Below, piece by piece: positions 1 through 8,865 of a stretch of 64,000 nt of DNA; position 1 is the stretch's first letter; every line of letters begins with the position of its first letter. This DNA is from Streptomyces sp. Tu6071. GTDB taxonomy: Bacteria > Actinomycetota > Actinomycetes > Streptomycetales > Streptomycetaceae. The position numbers and the translations under genes were made by a program. The DNA lies in the NCBI RefSeq assembly GCF_000213055.1, contig NZ_CM001165.1, positions 1,178,001 through 1,242,000 on the forward strand, given 5' to 3'. The notes under the pieces are model-generated. The model made no database searches. It had not been told where the DNA came from and worked only from the letters and a program-made list of their open reading frames with translations.

Positions 1-417
1 GTCGAGGTGGACGTGCCGCCTGGTATGAAGATCACCGAAGGTGTGGCACCGGCACCTGGCACCCCCCTGCCTGATATGAGTGACGTAGCGAAGGCCTCCT
101 CCCCGGGCAGCACGTGCCTGGGGAAGACCGCCGCCTACGGCTCCAACGGTTGCTTCCAGCACAACGGCGACATCATCTGGGCGGGCGACACCGAAAAGGA
201 CGGCATGTCCGCAGCTGTCGGCGTCTACACGGACTACGGCCGACCCGCCGAAGCATGCCTTGACACCCTCGGGGTCAACACCTGGGCCACCTGCAACAAG
301 GACTACAGCGAAAAGGGCAACGTACGTCTGCAGGTATGGCGTTACGACGGCGACACCGGCAAGTTCTACCAGCCCGAGGCGTGGTCCAGCTGGATTCCCG
401 TCGACGGACAGTACTGA
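1..417 (+). CDS. C-terminal part of an unrecognised small protein (cut by window start)
   Basis: The frame is open from the first base of the window, so the true start may lie upstream; the first in-window start codon is the GTG at 7. I do not recognise the family. The visible part has about 138 residues, four cysteines (two in the first half, two around 'ACLDTLGVNTWATC') and many aromatic residues (Trp/Tyr), ending in WIPVDGQY. That composition suits an extracellular beta-rich protein or a C-terminal binding domain, but this is inference. GC content and codon bias are weaker than in the core genes further right, in line with an accessory region. No neighbour in the same operon is visible. 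Confidence 0.55.
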   Translation, partial: VEVDVPPGMKITEGVAPAPGTPLPDMSDVAKASSPGSTCLGKTAAYGSNGCFQHNGDIIWAGDTEKDGMSAAVGVYTDYGRPAEACLDTLGVNTWATCNKDYSEKGNVRLQVWRYDGDTGKFYQPEAWSSWIPVDGQY

Positions 418-502
418 TCCAGGCATACCGAGTCCCGGGCGCTGCCGCGCCCTGACTCAACCCTGCCCGTCGGGCCCCGACCGCCTCGGACACCCGACAA
501 CA

Positions 503-570
503 GCCAAGAAGCGCCCCCCGCCGAGCGGATACGAATCCACCCGCTCGGCGAGGGGCGCCTTGCTCTTGGC
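503..570. terminator. Long hairpin, probable bidirectional terminator
   Basis: Arms 511-528 and 541-558 pair over 17 of 18 bases around a 12-base loop. An outer pair GCCAAGA (503-509) with TCTTGGC (564-570) extends the stem. It lies about 90 bp after the stop of the first gene and could terminate it from the left and the RHS fragment from the right. Confidence 0.7.
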
Positions 571-846
571 AGCGGCGCCCCCGAGAATCCGCGCGATGCG
601 TGACCGGGCGGGACGGCGCGGATCATCGTGCCCGTTTTCCTCCAGACCGACGAGGACGGGGAGAGGATGGTCGCGAGCGAGGCGTACCGACCGCTCGTCG
701 CCGTGCTCCAAGGCCTGCCCTCGCACGTCGAGCACCTGGTCGAGGAAACTCAGGCCGCAGGCCCGCGTCCTCGGCGAACGAGCCCGCCGCTTCCCCGGCC
801 ATCGCGCAAGGGATAGTGGATACGGCTCCTGCGGCGGGACCCGCGG
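571..846. other. Gap with no firm gene; possible coding remnant
   Basis: A plus-strand frame from a GTG at 628 to 816 reads as plausible protein for about 45 residues (for example 'YRPLVAVLQGLPSHVEHLVE') and then turns into Arg/Pro-rich sequence. I do not recognise it, and there is no convincing ribosome binding site. It may be the start of a gene destroyed by the rearrangement that brought in the RHS fragment. Confidence 0.3.
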
Positions 847-1317
847 CTACGGTGGCACCCCTATGCAGGCACCCTCAACAGCCTTTCCTACGGCCAACCC
901 AAAACCGATGCCGACAGCCTTGCCGTAATCACCGTCGAGAGTCGCGTTCCACATTTTCCCCACTGTTGCCAAGTCATTCGCTACGTTTACAGATTTCCAC
1001 GCGTAGCCACCGACCTTGGACAAGGAGGCGAGAAACGACTTCCCTGTCGGGTCAATATTATTGATGGGGTCGTCGCCAGCGTACGCATAGTGGTTTCCTC
1101 GGTCAGGATTGGCGAGGAAACTGAGCTTGTCCTGGGTGGTGAAGCGGCCGGTGGTGGGGTCGTACCAGCGTTGGCCGAATTTCACGTAGCAAGTGGTCTT
1201 CTCGTAGGTGCCGCCAACGAAGCGGTAGGGGTTACGAAATGGGGTGGGTGTCCTCGACCTTCTCGTGGCATTCCACTCGAAAAGCCTGGCCAGCAGCGGC
1301 AAAGACCCACACCTCAA
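847..1317 (-). pseudogene. 3' fragment of an RHS-repeat protein gene
   Basis: Residues ~35-95 match the RHS repeat-associated core that precedes the toxin tip in RHS/YD-repeat proteins: 'NPYRFVGGTYEKTTCYVKFG', then RWYDPTTGRFTTQD, HYAYAGDDPINNIDPTG. Complete proteins of this family have a thousand or more residues; only 156 are left here. The ~35 residues before the core (LLARLFEWNATRRSRT) still resemble RHS material, but nothing further upstream does. After the core comes a ~60-residue variable tip that is hydrophobic and glycine-rich (GIGFGLAVGKAVEGACIG). RHS proteins are secreted or surface polymorphic toxins; this copy is too short to build the YD-repeat shell. Lower GC than neighbours supports horizontal origin. 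No immunity gene was recognised next to it. Confidence 0.75.
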
Positions 1318-1328
1318 CGTTGATGTGA

Positions 1329-1346
1329 CCTACTCACGTGAGTAGG
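1329..1346. repeat. Perfect 18-bp palindrome
   Basis: CCTACTCACGTGAGTAGG is identical to its reverse complement. It sits 12 bp upstream of the first ATG/GTG-type start of the RHS fragment. It could be an operator, a recombination site or a cruciform left by rearrangement; the sequence does not decide between these. Confidence 0.6.
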
Positions 1347-1466
1347 CTGCAACGTCGGGTCGGGTCAACAGCGTGGGCGTCCGCGCGACAGCGCTGAGGC
1401 GTGCGGCACCTCAGCTCGTTCATCTCACCTCCGAATTTTCGTAGGTCCCCCTGCTATGGCTGGCGG

Positions 1467-1605
1467 TCAGCCCATCCACCCGAGCGCGGTGTCGGGTCGG
1501 CAGTGGTCGCACACCTCGACGCCCTCAGCGAGCGCCCCCAACGTCTGGTCGCGGGTGATCCCGCGCGAGCGCTTCCCGATCGACGGCGACGACGATGCGC
1601 GCCAT
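1467..1605 (-). pseudogene. Broken small DUF6233-like fragment
   Basis: One minus-strand frame starts ATG at 1605 with MARIVVAVDREALAR, and a second frame continues with GITRDQTLGALAEGVEVC and then DHCRPDTALGWMG before a stop at 1467. The CxxCRPDTALG ending resembles the C-terminus of small Streptomyces DUF6233 proteins. The two parts lie in different frames, so one indel would have to be corrected to give a continuous protein. Assignment by eye only. Confidence 0.3.
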
Positions 1606-1666
1606 GTCGAGGCCCCGTGACGACGGCCGGGCGGGAGGGGCTGCGTGAGCTGGCGAAAATCGTGCC

Positions 1667-1705
1667 TATGCGAAGGCCCCCCGCAGGAACCGAGGCCTTC
1701 GCATA
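1667..1705. terminator. 12-bp perfect inverted repeat, probable terminator
   Basis: TATGCGAAGGCC (1667-1678) pairs with GGCCTTCGCATA (1694-1705) around a 15-base loop. It sits just upstream of the gene at 1758, and of the broken fragment as read on the minus strand. Between 1346 and 1757 I see no other supportable gene. Confidence 0.5.
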
Positions 1706-1757
1706 TACGCAGGTCAAATGCCGGTCACGAAGGTGAGTTCAAGGTGGGACTCTTGGA

Positions 1758-2192
1758 ATGCGTCCGAACCGCCGGACGGCGGCGCACCTGGCTGCGCTGC
1801 TTCCCGGGATACGGGTGGAGACCGACCCGAGCCCCGAGCGCAACGCCTTCGTCATCGGCGGCGAGCGGTACGCGCTCGACCACGGCCAGTCCGAGTACGT
1901 CCTGCTCGCGCGGCTCACGACGGGGCGCGAGGAGCTGACGCGGCCGGTGTTCCTGCTGTGCGGGCAGCGCTCGGTGAACAACCAGGCAGCCGCGCGCTAC
2001 CTCGTGACCCACCGGGAGCGCCTGCGCCGCCGCTACCGCCGCGACTCCTTCGTCCTGCTGCTGCGGGTCGTGAACTCGGCGGCGTACGGCCCGGACGTCG
2101 TCGAACTCGTCGGCGACGTCACCCGCTTGGCGATGACCCGCGCCGAGCCCACGCCGGAGACGGGACGGGCAGCGGACACCGCCGAGGCGTGA
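1758..2192 (+). CDS. Conserved-looking hypothetical protein
   Basis: A 144-residue protein of unrecognised family. The start is ATG at 1758, preceded by an AAGGTGG ribosome-binding site about 10 bases upstream. The sequence has no signal peptide or membrane segment. It has the look of a compact alpha/beta domain: a central hydrophobic stretch FVLLLRVVNS, charged helices with LVTHRERLRRRYRRD, and an ending rich in Ala/Glu/Thr. Codon use (strong G/C at third position) fits a functional resident gene, unlike the RHS fragment to its left. It is followed by 555 bases without a gene before the Clp gene, so it is probably a single-gene unit. Function unknown. Confidence 0.6.
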   Translation: MRPNRRTAAHLAALLPGIRVETDPSPERNAFVIGGERYALDHGQSEYVLLARLTTGREELTRPVFLLCGQRSVNNQAAARYLVTHRERLRRRYRRDSFVLLLRVVNSAAYGPDVVELVGDVTRLAMTRAEPTPETGRAADTAEA

Positions 2193-2747
2193 CCGGGCCA
2201 CCGCCGTGACGGAGGGCGGTGCGCGTGCGCTGCCACAACGGCAGGGCGCGGCGAATGGCCGTACGGGACTGTCGTAGGGGACGGCCCCGCAGGCGGAGGG
2301 AGCGGGATGCCCGGCACGGCGGAGTGTGGCAGCGCCGGGCGGGCGTCTTCCTCGTGGCCCCGCTCAGGACGAGCGGCGTCGCGGGAAGCCTTCCGCCGAG
2401 CGGGACCCGGCGTCGCGGGGCGTGCGGACCCCCGTCGGCCGCATGGCGCGGGCATGGACGCGGTGGCCGTACCGCGCTTGCGCGTCCGCGCCGACGAGCG
2501 ACGTGGCCGTACCGCGCTCGCGCGTCCCCGTGGCCACCAGCCGGGGCGTCCCGGCGGGAAAGCCCCGGGCGCGGGACCGCGCGCCTGACCGGGAGCCCCC
2601 CGCACGCTTGCCCCGGCTCCGCGCCCCCCCGCTTGCACCCCCCATACGGCGGTGTTTGTGTGGTGGGGGCGAAGACGCCCGTCGTCGGACACGTCCGGAC
2701 ACGGCACGTGCCCCGGCATTCGTGCGTGCCGTTCACAGGGAGCGCTC
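2193..2747. other. 555-bp gap upstream of the Clp gene
   Basis: No supportable gene is visible. The stretch is GC-rich and contains a 25-bp direct repeat (listed separately). I looked for the HspR-type HAIR inverted repeat and for a CIRCE-like element that often precede heat-shock genes and saw neither. Confidence 0.4.
2463..2527. repeat. 25-bp direct repeat, two copies
   Basis: A 25-bp unit beginning GTGGCCGTACCGCGCT occurs at 2463-2487 and 2503-2527 with one mismatch (T/C). The copies are 40 bases apart, about 250 bp before the Clp start. They could be a duplicated protein-binding site or a slippage product. Confidence 0.5.
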
Positions 2748-5285
2748 ATGTCACTGTCGTCCTTCGGGTCCCTCGGCGGTCAGGACCCCTTCTCCGACCT
2801 GCTCAACCGCTTCTTCGGGATGTCCCCCGGGTCCTCGCCGCCCGCCGTGCAGCGGGTGCCGATCGGGCGGCTGCTGAGCGACTCGGCGCGTGAACTGCTC
2901 GCGCGGGCGTCGCGGCGGGCCGAGCAGGACGGGAGCGCCGACCTGGACACGGAGCATCTGCTGTGGGCGGCGACCCAGGTGGAGCCGACCCGTTCGCTCC
3001 TGGCGCGGGCCGGGGCCGATCCCGAGGCGCTCGCGGAGCGGCTCGCGCGGGTGCTGCCGGGCGAGAGCGCGGTCCCCTCCGCCGAGCCGGGGCTCACCCC
3101 GGCGGCGAAGCGGGTGCTGATCGGCGCGCACGCGCGCTCGCAGGCCGCCGGGGTCTCGTACATCGGCCCCGAGCACATCCTCGCGAGCCTGGTCGACGGC
3201 TCGTCCCCGGCCGTCGAACGGGTCCTCGGGGACAGTGGCGCCGACGCGGAGCGGATGCGCGAGGAGGCCGGGCGCGGCGGCGAGGACGGCACGGGTGCGG
3301 GGCGGCAGGGCGGCGCGGGCCGTGAGGACAGTGCCACGCCGACGCTCGACGAGTACGGCCGCGACCTCACGGAGGAGGCGAAGGCGGGCCGCCTCGATCC
3401 GGTGGTGGGGCGCGCGGAGGAGATCGAGCAGACCGTCGAGGTCCTGTCGCGGCGCTCGAAGAACAACCCCGTGCTGATCGGGGAGCCGGGCGTGGGCAAG
3501 ACCGCGATCGTGGAGGGCATCGCGCAGCGCGTCGTGAGCGGCGATGTGCCGAAAACGCTCAAGGACCGGCGCGTCGTCGCGCTCGACCTGCCGGGGCTCG
3601 TCGCGGGCTCGAAGTACCGGGGCGAGTTCGAGGAGCGCCTGAAGAAGGTCATCGACGAGGTGCGCGCGGCGCGGGACTCGACGATCCTCTTCATCGACGA
3701 GCTGCACACCGTCGTCGGCGCCGGTGCGGGCGGCGAGGGCGCGATGGACGCGGGCAACATCCTCAAGCCGGCGCTCGCGCGCGGCGAGCTGCACGTCGTG
3801 GGCGCGACGACGATCGACGAGTACCGCAAGAACATCGAGAAGGACGCGGCGCTCGAACGCCGCTTCCAGCCCGTCATGGTCTCCGAGCCGAGCGTCGAGG
3901 AGACGGTGCAGATCCTCCAGGGCCTGCGCGACACGTACGAGGCGCACCACCAGGTGCGATTCACCGACGAGGCGCTCGCCGGGGCCGCCGAGTTGTCGGA
4001 CCGCTACGTCACGGACCGCTTCCTGCCGGACAAGGCGATCGACCTCATCGACACCGCGGGGGCGCGCGTCCGGCTGCGCTCGCTCGGCGGCTCGACGGAG
4101 GCGACGGAGCTGGAGGACCGGCTCGCGAAGCTGGGCCGCGAGAAGGACCAGGCGGTCGCGGCCGAGGACTTCGAGCGGGCGGACGGCCTCAAGCGGGAGA
4201 TCGCCGCGGCGCGGGGGGAGCTGGACGGGATCGCCGAGCGGCGCGAGGGCGTGCGCGAGGTGACGGTCGACGACATCGCGGAGGTCCTCTCGCGCCGTAC
4301 CGGTATCCCCGTCGCGCAGCTCACCGAGGACGAGAAGCAGAAGCTCATGAAGCTGGAGGAGGCGCTGCACTCGCGCGTCGTGGGGCAGGAGGAGGCGGTG
4401 ACGGCCGTCGCGCAGGCGGTGCGCCGCAACCGGGCCGGGATGGGCGACCCGGACCGGCCCGTGGGCTCCTTCCTCTTCCTCGGCCCGACCGGGGTCGGCA
4501 AGACGGAGCTGGCGAAAGCGCTCGCGGAGCTGCTCTTCGGCGACGAGAACCGCATGGTGCGCTTCGACATGAGCGAGTTCCAGGAGAAGCACACCGTCTC
4601 GCGGCTCGTCGGTGCCCCGCCCGGCTACGTCGGGCACGAGGAGGCGGGGCAGCTCACCGAGAAGGTGCGCCGCAGCCCGTACAGCGTGCTGCTGTTCGAC
4701 GAGGTCGAGAAGGCGCACCCGGACGTCTTCAACACGCTGCTCCAGGTGCTCGACGACGGACGGCTCACCGACGCGCAGGGCCGCACGGTGGACTTCCGGC
4801 ACACCGTCGTCATCATGACGTCGAACATCGGGGCGCAGCGCATCCTCGACCACCACGGCGACGTCAGCGGCATCAAGGACGAGCTGATGGAGGACCTGCG
4901 GGGGCGCTTCCTGCCGGAGTTCCTCAACCGCGTGGACGAGATCATCGTCTTCCACGGCCTGGGCGACACGGAGCTGACCTCGATCCTCGACCTGCTCCTG
5001 GCCCACAGCGAGCGGCGGGTGCGCGCCCAGGGGCTCGGCCTGGAGATCACCCCGGCGGCGAAGAAGCTGCTCGTCGCGCACGGCACGCAACCGGAGTTCG
5101 GCGCGCGGCCCCTGCGCCGCACGCTCCAGGCGGAGCTGGACAACCGCATCGCCGATCTGCTCCTCGGTGGCGAGGCGGACCCGGGGGACACGGTGGTCGT
5201 GGATGTGGGGGACGAGTCGCTCCAGACGTCGGTGCGCAAGGGTGAGGGCGGGGCGGCTCCGGGTGAGGCGGAGGGGGCTGCCTGA
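2748..5285 (+). CDS. clpC: ClpC-like AAA+ unfoldase ATPase
   Basis: An 845-residue class I Hsp100 protein, a cytoplasmic hexameric ATP-driven unfoldase. The start is ATG at 2748 behind AGGGAG. Order: an extra Gly/Phe/Pro-rich N-terminus (~1-40); two Clp N repeats (~45-190); AAA domain 1 with Walker A GEPGVGKT (245-252) and Walker B ILFIDELH; a short middle domain with a UvrB/UvrC-type motif (~465-485), characteristic of ClpC rather than ClpB; AAA domain 2 with Walker A GPTGVGKT (579-586) and Walker [12 protein letters not shown]; then the ClpB D2-small C-terminus. Between TSNIGAQ (from 691) and [11 protein letters not shown] there is no VGF/LGF-type tripeptide loop, the element ClpC uses to dock ClpP. 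It may therefore act alone as a disaggregase or remodeller. It is probably a second paralogue beside a housekeeping ClpC. Single-gene unit. Confidence 0.93.
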   Translation: MSLSSFGSLGGQDPFSDLLNRFFGMSPGSSPPAVQRVPIGRLLSDSARELLARASRRAEQDGSADLDTEHLLWAATQVEPTRSLLARAGADPEALAERLARVLPGESAVPSAEPGLTPAAKRVLIGAHARSQAAGVSYIGPEHILASLVDGSSPAVERVLGDSGADAERMREEAGRGGEDGTGAGRQGGAGREDSATPTLDEYGRDLTEEAKAGRLDPVVGRAEEIEQTVEVLSRRSKNNPVLIGEPGVGKTAIVEGIAQRVVSGDVPKTLKDRRVVALDLPGLVAGSKYRGEFEERLKKVIDEVRAARDSTILFIDELHTVVGAGAGGEGAMDAGNILKPALARGELHVVGATTIDEYRKNIEKDAALERRFQPVMVSEPSVEETVQILQGLRDTYEAHHQVRFTDEALAGAAELSDRYVTDRFLPDKAIDLIDTAGARVRLRSLGGSTEATELEDRLAKLGREKDQAVAAEDFERADGLKREIAAARGELDGIAERREGVREVTVDDIAEVLSRRTGIPVAQLTEDEKQKLMKLEEALHSRVVGQEEAVTAVAQAVRRNRAGMGDPDRPVGSFLFLGPTGVGKTELAKALAELLFGDENRMVRFDMSEFQEKHTVSRLVGAPPGYVGHEEAGQLTEKVRRSPYSVLLFDEVEKAHPDVFNTLLQVLDDGRLTDAQGRTVDFRHTVVIMTSNIGAQRILDHHGDVSGIKDELMEDLRGRFLPEFLNRVDEIIVFHGLGDTELTSILDLLLAHSERRVRAQGLGLEITPAAKKLLVAHGTQPEFGARPLRRTLQAELDNRIADLLLGGEADPGDTVVVDVGDESLQTSVRKGEGGAAPGEAEGAA

Positions 5286-5353
5286 GCGGGTCGCGCCGCG
5301 CGGCGCCCTCGGTCCGTACGGGCCGGGGGCGCCTGCCGTGTCGTGGGGGCGGC

Positions 5354-5441
5354 GGCACCCGCGTCGCGCGGCAGCGGCAGCGGCACCCGCGTCCCGCGCG
5401 GGCAGGGGCACCCGCGTCGCGCGGGCAGGAGCACCCGCACC
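5354..5441. repeat. Short tandem repeat after the Clp gene
   Basis: Four imperfect copies of a unit beginning GCACCCGCGTCGCGCGGGCA start near 5354, 5382, 5407 and 5430 (the last truncated). Each unit can fold on its own (CCCGCG...CGCGGG), so the array may also act as terminator material for the upstream gene. Confidence 0.6.
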
Positions 5442-5460
5442 GTAGCCCCCTCACGCAATC

Positions 5461-5517
5461 GTTACTCGCGCGTAACATACCGACCGGTTACCTCCAGTAA
5501 GACCCTCCGGTTACCGT
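5461..5517. promoter_or_regulatory. Candidate operator/promoter of the secreted hydrolase
   Basis: GTTACTCGCGCGTAAC (5461-5476) is palindromic at 14 of 16 positions and is followed by two direct copies of CCGGTTACC within the next 40 bases. The gene starts about 55 bp further on. The half-site GTTAC/GTAAC recurs four times, which suggests a repressor site; the regulator is not identifiable here. Confidence 0.4.
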
Positions 5518-5570
5518 CGGGTCACTTAGCGGTCCTCACCGCGTCGCTCACCCTTCCCGAGAGGTGACCC

Positions 5571-7136
5571 ATGCGCGCTCCCCGCTCCTCCCCCACGCTC
5601 GCCGTCCTGGCGGCGGCACTCCTGCTCACCGGGCCGGCCGCCGCCGGAGCCGTCGCGGCCCCCGCCGCCGCTGCCGCCGCCCCGACCGTCCGCTTCGCGG
5701 ACATCCCCGGCGACGGCGGCACCGTCCTCAAGGGCAACGTCGTCGCCCCGGCCGACACGAGCCGCACGTACCCCCTCGTCGTCCTGCCCACGAGCTGGTC
5801 CGTGCCGCAGATCGAATACCTTGCGCAGGCCCAGAAGCTCGCCGAGACGGGGTACGTCGTCGTCACGTACAACTCGCGCGGCTTCCTCCAGTCCGGCGGC
5901 GAGATCGAGGTCGGCGGCCCGAAGGATGTCGCGGACGCCTCGGCGGTCATCGACTGGGCGCTCGCCCACACCCCCGCCGACGCCGCGCACATCGGCATGG
6001 CCGGGGTCTCCTACGGGGCGGGGATCAGCCTGCTCGCGGCCGGGCACGACCCCCGGATCAAGGCGGTCGCCGCGCTGAGCGGCTGGGGCGACCTGATCGA
6101 CTCGATCTACAGCGGTCGCACCCAGCACGCGATGGCCGGCGCACTCCTCGGCGGCCTCGGCTTCCTCACCGGGCGGCCGAGCGCCGAGTTCCAGCAGATC
6201 CTGAAGGACTTCCTCGGCTCGAACCTGGCCAAGGAGGACGAGATGATCGCGTGGGGCAAGGTCCGCTCCCCCGCGACGTACCTCGACGGCATCAACCGCA
6301 ACAAGCCGGCGGTCTTCCTCGGCAACGCCTGGGGCGACTCCTTCTTCCCGCCCAACCAGTACGCCGACTTCTTCTCCAAGCTCGCGGGCCCCAAGCGCCT
6401 GGAGTTCCGCCCCGGCGACCACGCGACGTCGGAGGCGACGGGTCTGCTCGGGCTGCCCAACGACACGTGGACCGACACGCGTCGCTGGCTCGACCACTAC
6501 CTCAAGGGCGAGGACAACGGCGTGCGGAACGAGGCGCCCGTGCACCTCTCCTCGCGCTCGGGCGGCGGCTACGAGGACTACGCGAGCTGGCAGGACGTCG
6601 GCAAGGCCGCCACGAAGCTCGACCTCGGCGGCAGTCAGCGCATCGCCACGAACCTCGACTCGGGCGCCGACGGCGGCGTCACCCTCCTGTCCAACGCACT
6701 CGACCAGCTCGTCAAGCTGCCCCCCGCCGTCTCGGTGCCGCTCCTTCCGCGCGCCTGGACAGGGGTGTGGCAGTCCTCGGCGTACGGGAGCGAGCGCCAC
6801 GTGCGCGGCACGACCCGCCTGCACACGACGGTGACCCCGACCAAGGCGGACGGCACCTTCGTCGCGTACCTCTACGACGTGGGCCCGCTCGGCGTGGGCA
6901 AACTCGTCACCCACGCCCCGTACACCTTCCACGACCGCACCCCGGGGCAGCCCTTCGCCGTCGACCTGGACCTGTACGCGACGGCGTACGACGTCCCCGC
7001 GGGCCACAAGCTCGCCCTCGTCGTGGACACGGTCGACCCGCTCTACATCGAGCACAACCCGGCCGGCGCTCAGCTGACCTTCTCCTCGCCCGCGGCCGAC
7101 CCCTCGTATCTGTCGGTACCGCTGCGCGAGCAGTGA
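5571..7136 (+). CDS. Secreted CocE/X-Pro dipeptidyl-peptidase-type (S15) hydrolase
   Basis: A 521-residue secreted serine hydrolase of the CocE/NonD, peptidase S15 group, which cleaves acyl esters or X-Pro peptides. ATG at 5571 follows a good GAGGTGA site. Residues 1-~38 are a Sec signal peptide with an Ala-rich h-region. The alpha/beta-hydrolase core carries nucleophile Ser147 in GVSYGAG, probable acid Asp256 in AWGDSFFP and His284 in PGDHATSE. The C-terminal ~200 residues form the galactose-binding-like jelly roll of the family (PAGHKLALVVDTVDPLY). Related Streptomyces proteins act outside the cell, but the sequence does not fix the substrate. The gene stands alone, with a candidate operator just upstream. 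Convergent with the glutamate transporter. Confidence 0.88.
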   Translation: MRAPRSSPTLAVLAAALLLTGPAAAGAVAAPAAAAAAPTVRFADIPGDGGTVLKGNVVAPADTSRTYPLVVLPTSWSVPQIEYLAQAQKLAETGYVVVTYNSRGFLQSGGEIEVGGPKDVADASAVIDWALAHTPADAAHIGMAGVSYGAGISLLAAGHDPRIKAVAALSGWGDLIDSIYSGRTQHAMAGALLGGLGFLTGRPSAEFQQILKDFLGSNLAKEDEMIAWGKVRSPATYLDGINRNKPAVFLGNAWGDSFFPPNQYADFFSKLAGPKRLEFRPGDHATSEATGLLGLPNDTWTDTRRWLDHYLKGEDNGVRNEAPVHLSSRSGGGYEDYASWQDVGKAATKLDLGGSQRIATNLDSGADGGVTLLSNALDQLVKLPPAVSVPLLPRAWTGVWQSSAYGSERHVRGTTRLHTTVTPTKADGTFVAYLYDVGPLGVGKLVTHAPYTFHDRTPGQPFAVDLDLYATAYDVPAGHKLALVVDTVDPLYIEHNPAGAQLTFSSPAADPSYLSVPLREQ

Positions 7137-7185
7137 TCCCCGGCTGGCGCCGGACGGGTCACACCACCCTCGGCGTCCCCCGTCC

Positions 7186-8082
7186 TCAGCGGGCGGGGGG
7201 CGCGGTGTTCTGGAGCGGGGCACCGGGGCCCGGCTCCGGTGTCCTGGCCGCCTCGGCCCTCGGATCGCGGCGCTCCCGCCGCGCGAGCCACTGCGCCAGC
7301 CAGGACAGGAGCATGCACATCCCGATGTAGACGGGCGAGATGACCATCACCACGGGGATGAAGGGCAGGTCGTAGTCGAGGTTGGACGCGATCAGTTTCC
7401 CGGCATGGAGGAACTCCTCGTAGGTGATGAGGTATCCGAGCGAGGTGTCCTTGAGCGCCACGACCAGCTGGCTGATGATCGAGGGCAGCATGGCACGGAC
7501 GGCCTGCGGGATCAGGATGTACGCCATGACCTGCGTCTTGCGCATGCCGAGCGCGTACGCCGCCTCCCGCTGGCCGCGGTCGACGGACGCGATCCCCGAG
7601 CGGAACACCTCGGCGAGCACCGAGCCGTTGTAGAGCGTGAGCCCGGTGACAAGGGCGGGCAGGGGCTGGACCTTCAGCGCGATGAAGACGAAGAAGATCA
7701 TCACGAGGACCGGCATCGCCCGGAAGAACTCCACGAGCGCGGTCGCGGGCCAGCGGACGAGGCGGTGCTCGGACAGGCGCCCCACCGCGAGGAGGGTGCC
7801 GAGCGCGAGGGCGAGCACCGCCGAGATCGCGAACGCCTTCAGCGTGTTGCCGAGCCCGCGCAGCAGGAGCTCCTGGATGCCGACGTACTCGAAGGGAGTC
7901 CATTTGGCCGCCGTGAACTGGTCGGTGTCGAAGAGCAGGTAGAGGAGCCAGCCGAGGAGGCCGAGGAGCACCGCGGTCGCGGCCACGCCGTAGAGGGCGT
8001 GCCGGCGGCGGGTGCGCGGCCCGGGGATGTCGTAGAGGGCGCTGGCCCCGCGCTCCCCGCGGGGCGAGAGGACGGACTTCAC
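7186..8082 (-). CDS. gluD: Glutamate-type ABC transporter permease 2
   Basis: A 298-residue inner-membrane permease of the HisM/GluD polar amino acid family. Start GTG at 8082, whose GTGA overlaps the stop of gluC by 4 bp (translational coupling). A longer reading upstream exists but would lie inside gluC. The N-terminus is cytoplasmic and basic (GPRTRRRHALYG), followed by a first membrane helix and the transporter fold (NTLKAFAISAVLALALGTLL). The ATPase-coupling EAA loop is REAAYALGMRKTQVMAYILIPQA. The C-terminal tail is charged, Arg/Pro/Ala-rich and probably disordered. It is the last gene of the leftward operon gluA-gluB-gluC-gluD. With GluC it should form the heteromeric channel. Confidence 0.92.
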   Translation of the reverse strand: MKSVLSPRGERGASALYDIPGPRTRRRHALYGVAATAVLLGLLGWLLYLLFDTDQFTAAKWTPFEYVGIQELLLRGLGNTLKAFAISAVLALALGTLLAVGRLSEHRLVRWPATALVEFFRAMPVLVMIFFVFIALKVQPLPALVTGLTLYNGSVLAEVFRSGIASVDRGQREAAYALGMRKTQVMAYILIPQAVRAMLPSIISQLVVALKDTSLGYLITYEEFLHAGKLIASNLDYDLPFIPVVMVISPVYIGMCMLLSWLAQWLARRERRDPRAEAARTPEPGPGAPLQNTAPPAR

Positions 8083-8723
8083 CGGGGCACCCCCCAACGG
8101 TGTTCGAGGTAGTTGAACAGGGCGCTGATGGCGAGGGTCAGGATGAGGTAGCCGACGGCGATCCAGACGAAGACCCACACGATGTTGAAGCCGAGTTCGT
8201 TGAGCGTCTTGTACGTGCCGAGGAGTTCGGTGACGCTGAAGGCGCCCGCGATCGCCGAGTTCTTCGCGAGGGCGATCAACTGCGAGCCCACGGGCGGGAT
8301 CACGGCACGGAACGCCTGCGGGAGGATCACTGTCGTGAGGGTCTGACCGAAGCTCATGCCGAGCGAACGCGCCGCCTCACCCTGTCCCTTGGGCACGGTG
8401 TTGATGCCCGAGCGGAGCGCCTCGCAGATGAACGCCGAGGTGTAGCAGCCGAGCGCGAGCACGGCGAAGAGCTGGAAGGGCAGGACGAGCCCGAAGCGCG
8501 GCAGCCCGAGCAGCACCGCGAAGAAGAGCAGTGTGAGCGGCGTGTTGCGCAGCACCGTGACCCACGCGGTGCCGAAGGCGCGCAGGCTGCCGACCGGGGC
8601 GACCCGGAAGGAGGCCATGACGAAGCCGAGGGCGAGGGCGAGCAGCGAGGCGTAGACGGTGAGTTCGAGCGTGCCGAGGAAACCCTTTCCGTATTCCGAG
8701 AAGTTCTGGGTCAGTACGTCCAT
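8079..8723 (-). CDS. gluC: Glutamate-type ABC transporter permease 1
   Basis: A 214-residue permease of the polar amino acid family (HisQ/GluC type), about the usual length. ATG at 8723; the ribosome-binding site is weak. About five membrane helices are visible, starting with TLELTVYASLLALALGFVMA. The periplasm-facing NTPLTLLFF segment and the coupling loop EAARSLGMSFGQTLTTVILPQAF (EAA-type) are characteristic. It is preceded by 141 bp after gluB, so it could be translated separately on the same message, and it overlaps gluD by 4 bp. Substrate glutamate is inferred from the best-known actinobacterial gluABCD gene order; related acidic amino acids cannot be excluded. Confidence 0.92.
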   Translation of the reverse strand: MDVLTQNFSEYGKGFLGTLELTVYASLLALALGFVMASFRVAPVGSLRAFGTAWVTVLRNTPLTLLFFAVLLGLPRFGLVLPFQLFAVLALGCYTSAFICEALRSGINTVPKGQGEAARSLGMSFGQTLTTVILPQAFRAVIPPVGSQLIALAKNSAIAGAFSVTELLGTYKTLNELGFNIVWVFVWIAVGYLILTLAISALFNYLEHRWGVPR

Positions 8724-8865
8724 GGGCGGTCCGGGGGTGCTTTCTGCGCGGTGCCTGGCTTGACGTGGTCGCTTGCGGTGCGTGATTCCTTGCGAGTGCG
8801 GTGTCCCGCGTCGCGTTCCGCGAGTCGGGGGGCCGTGGTGTCGCCCGGCGGGTGCGTGGAGCCTG

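Noticed and set aside
2193..2747. HspR (HAIR) or CIRCE site before the Clp gene
   Set aside because: No CTTGAGT-N7-ACTCAAG-like or CIRCE-like repeat was found by reading the region.
2751..5411. An 886-codon minus-strand frame opposite the Clp gene
   Set aside because: Composition is Arg/Leu/Asp/Val-biased mirror sequence with no motif; the plus-strand ClpC-like protein is unambiguous.
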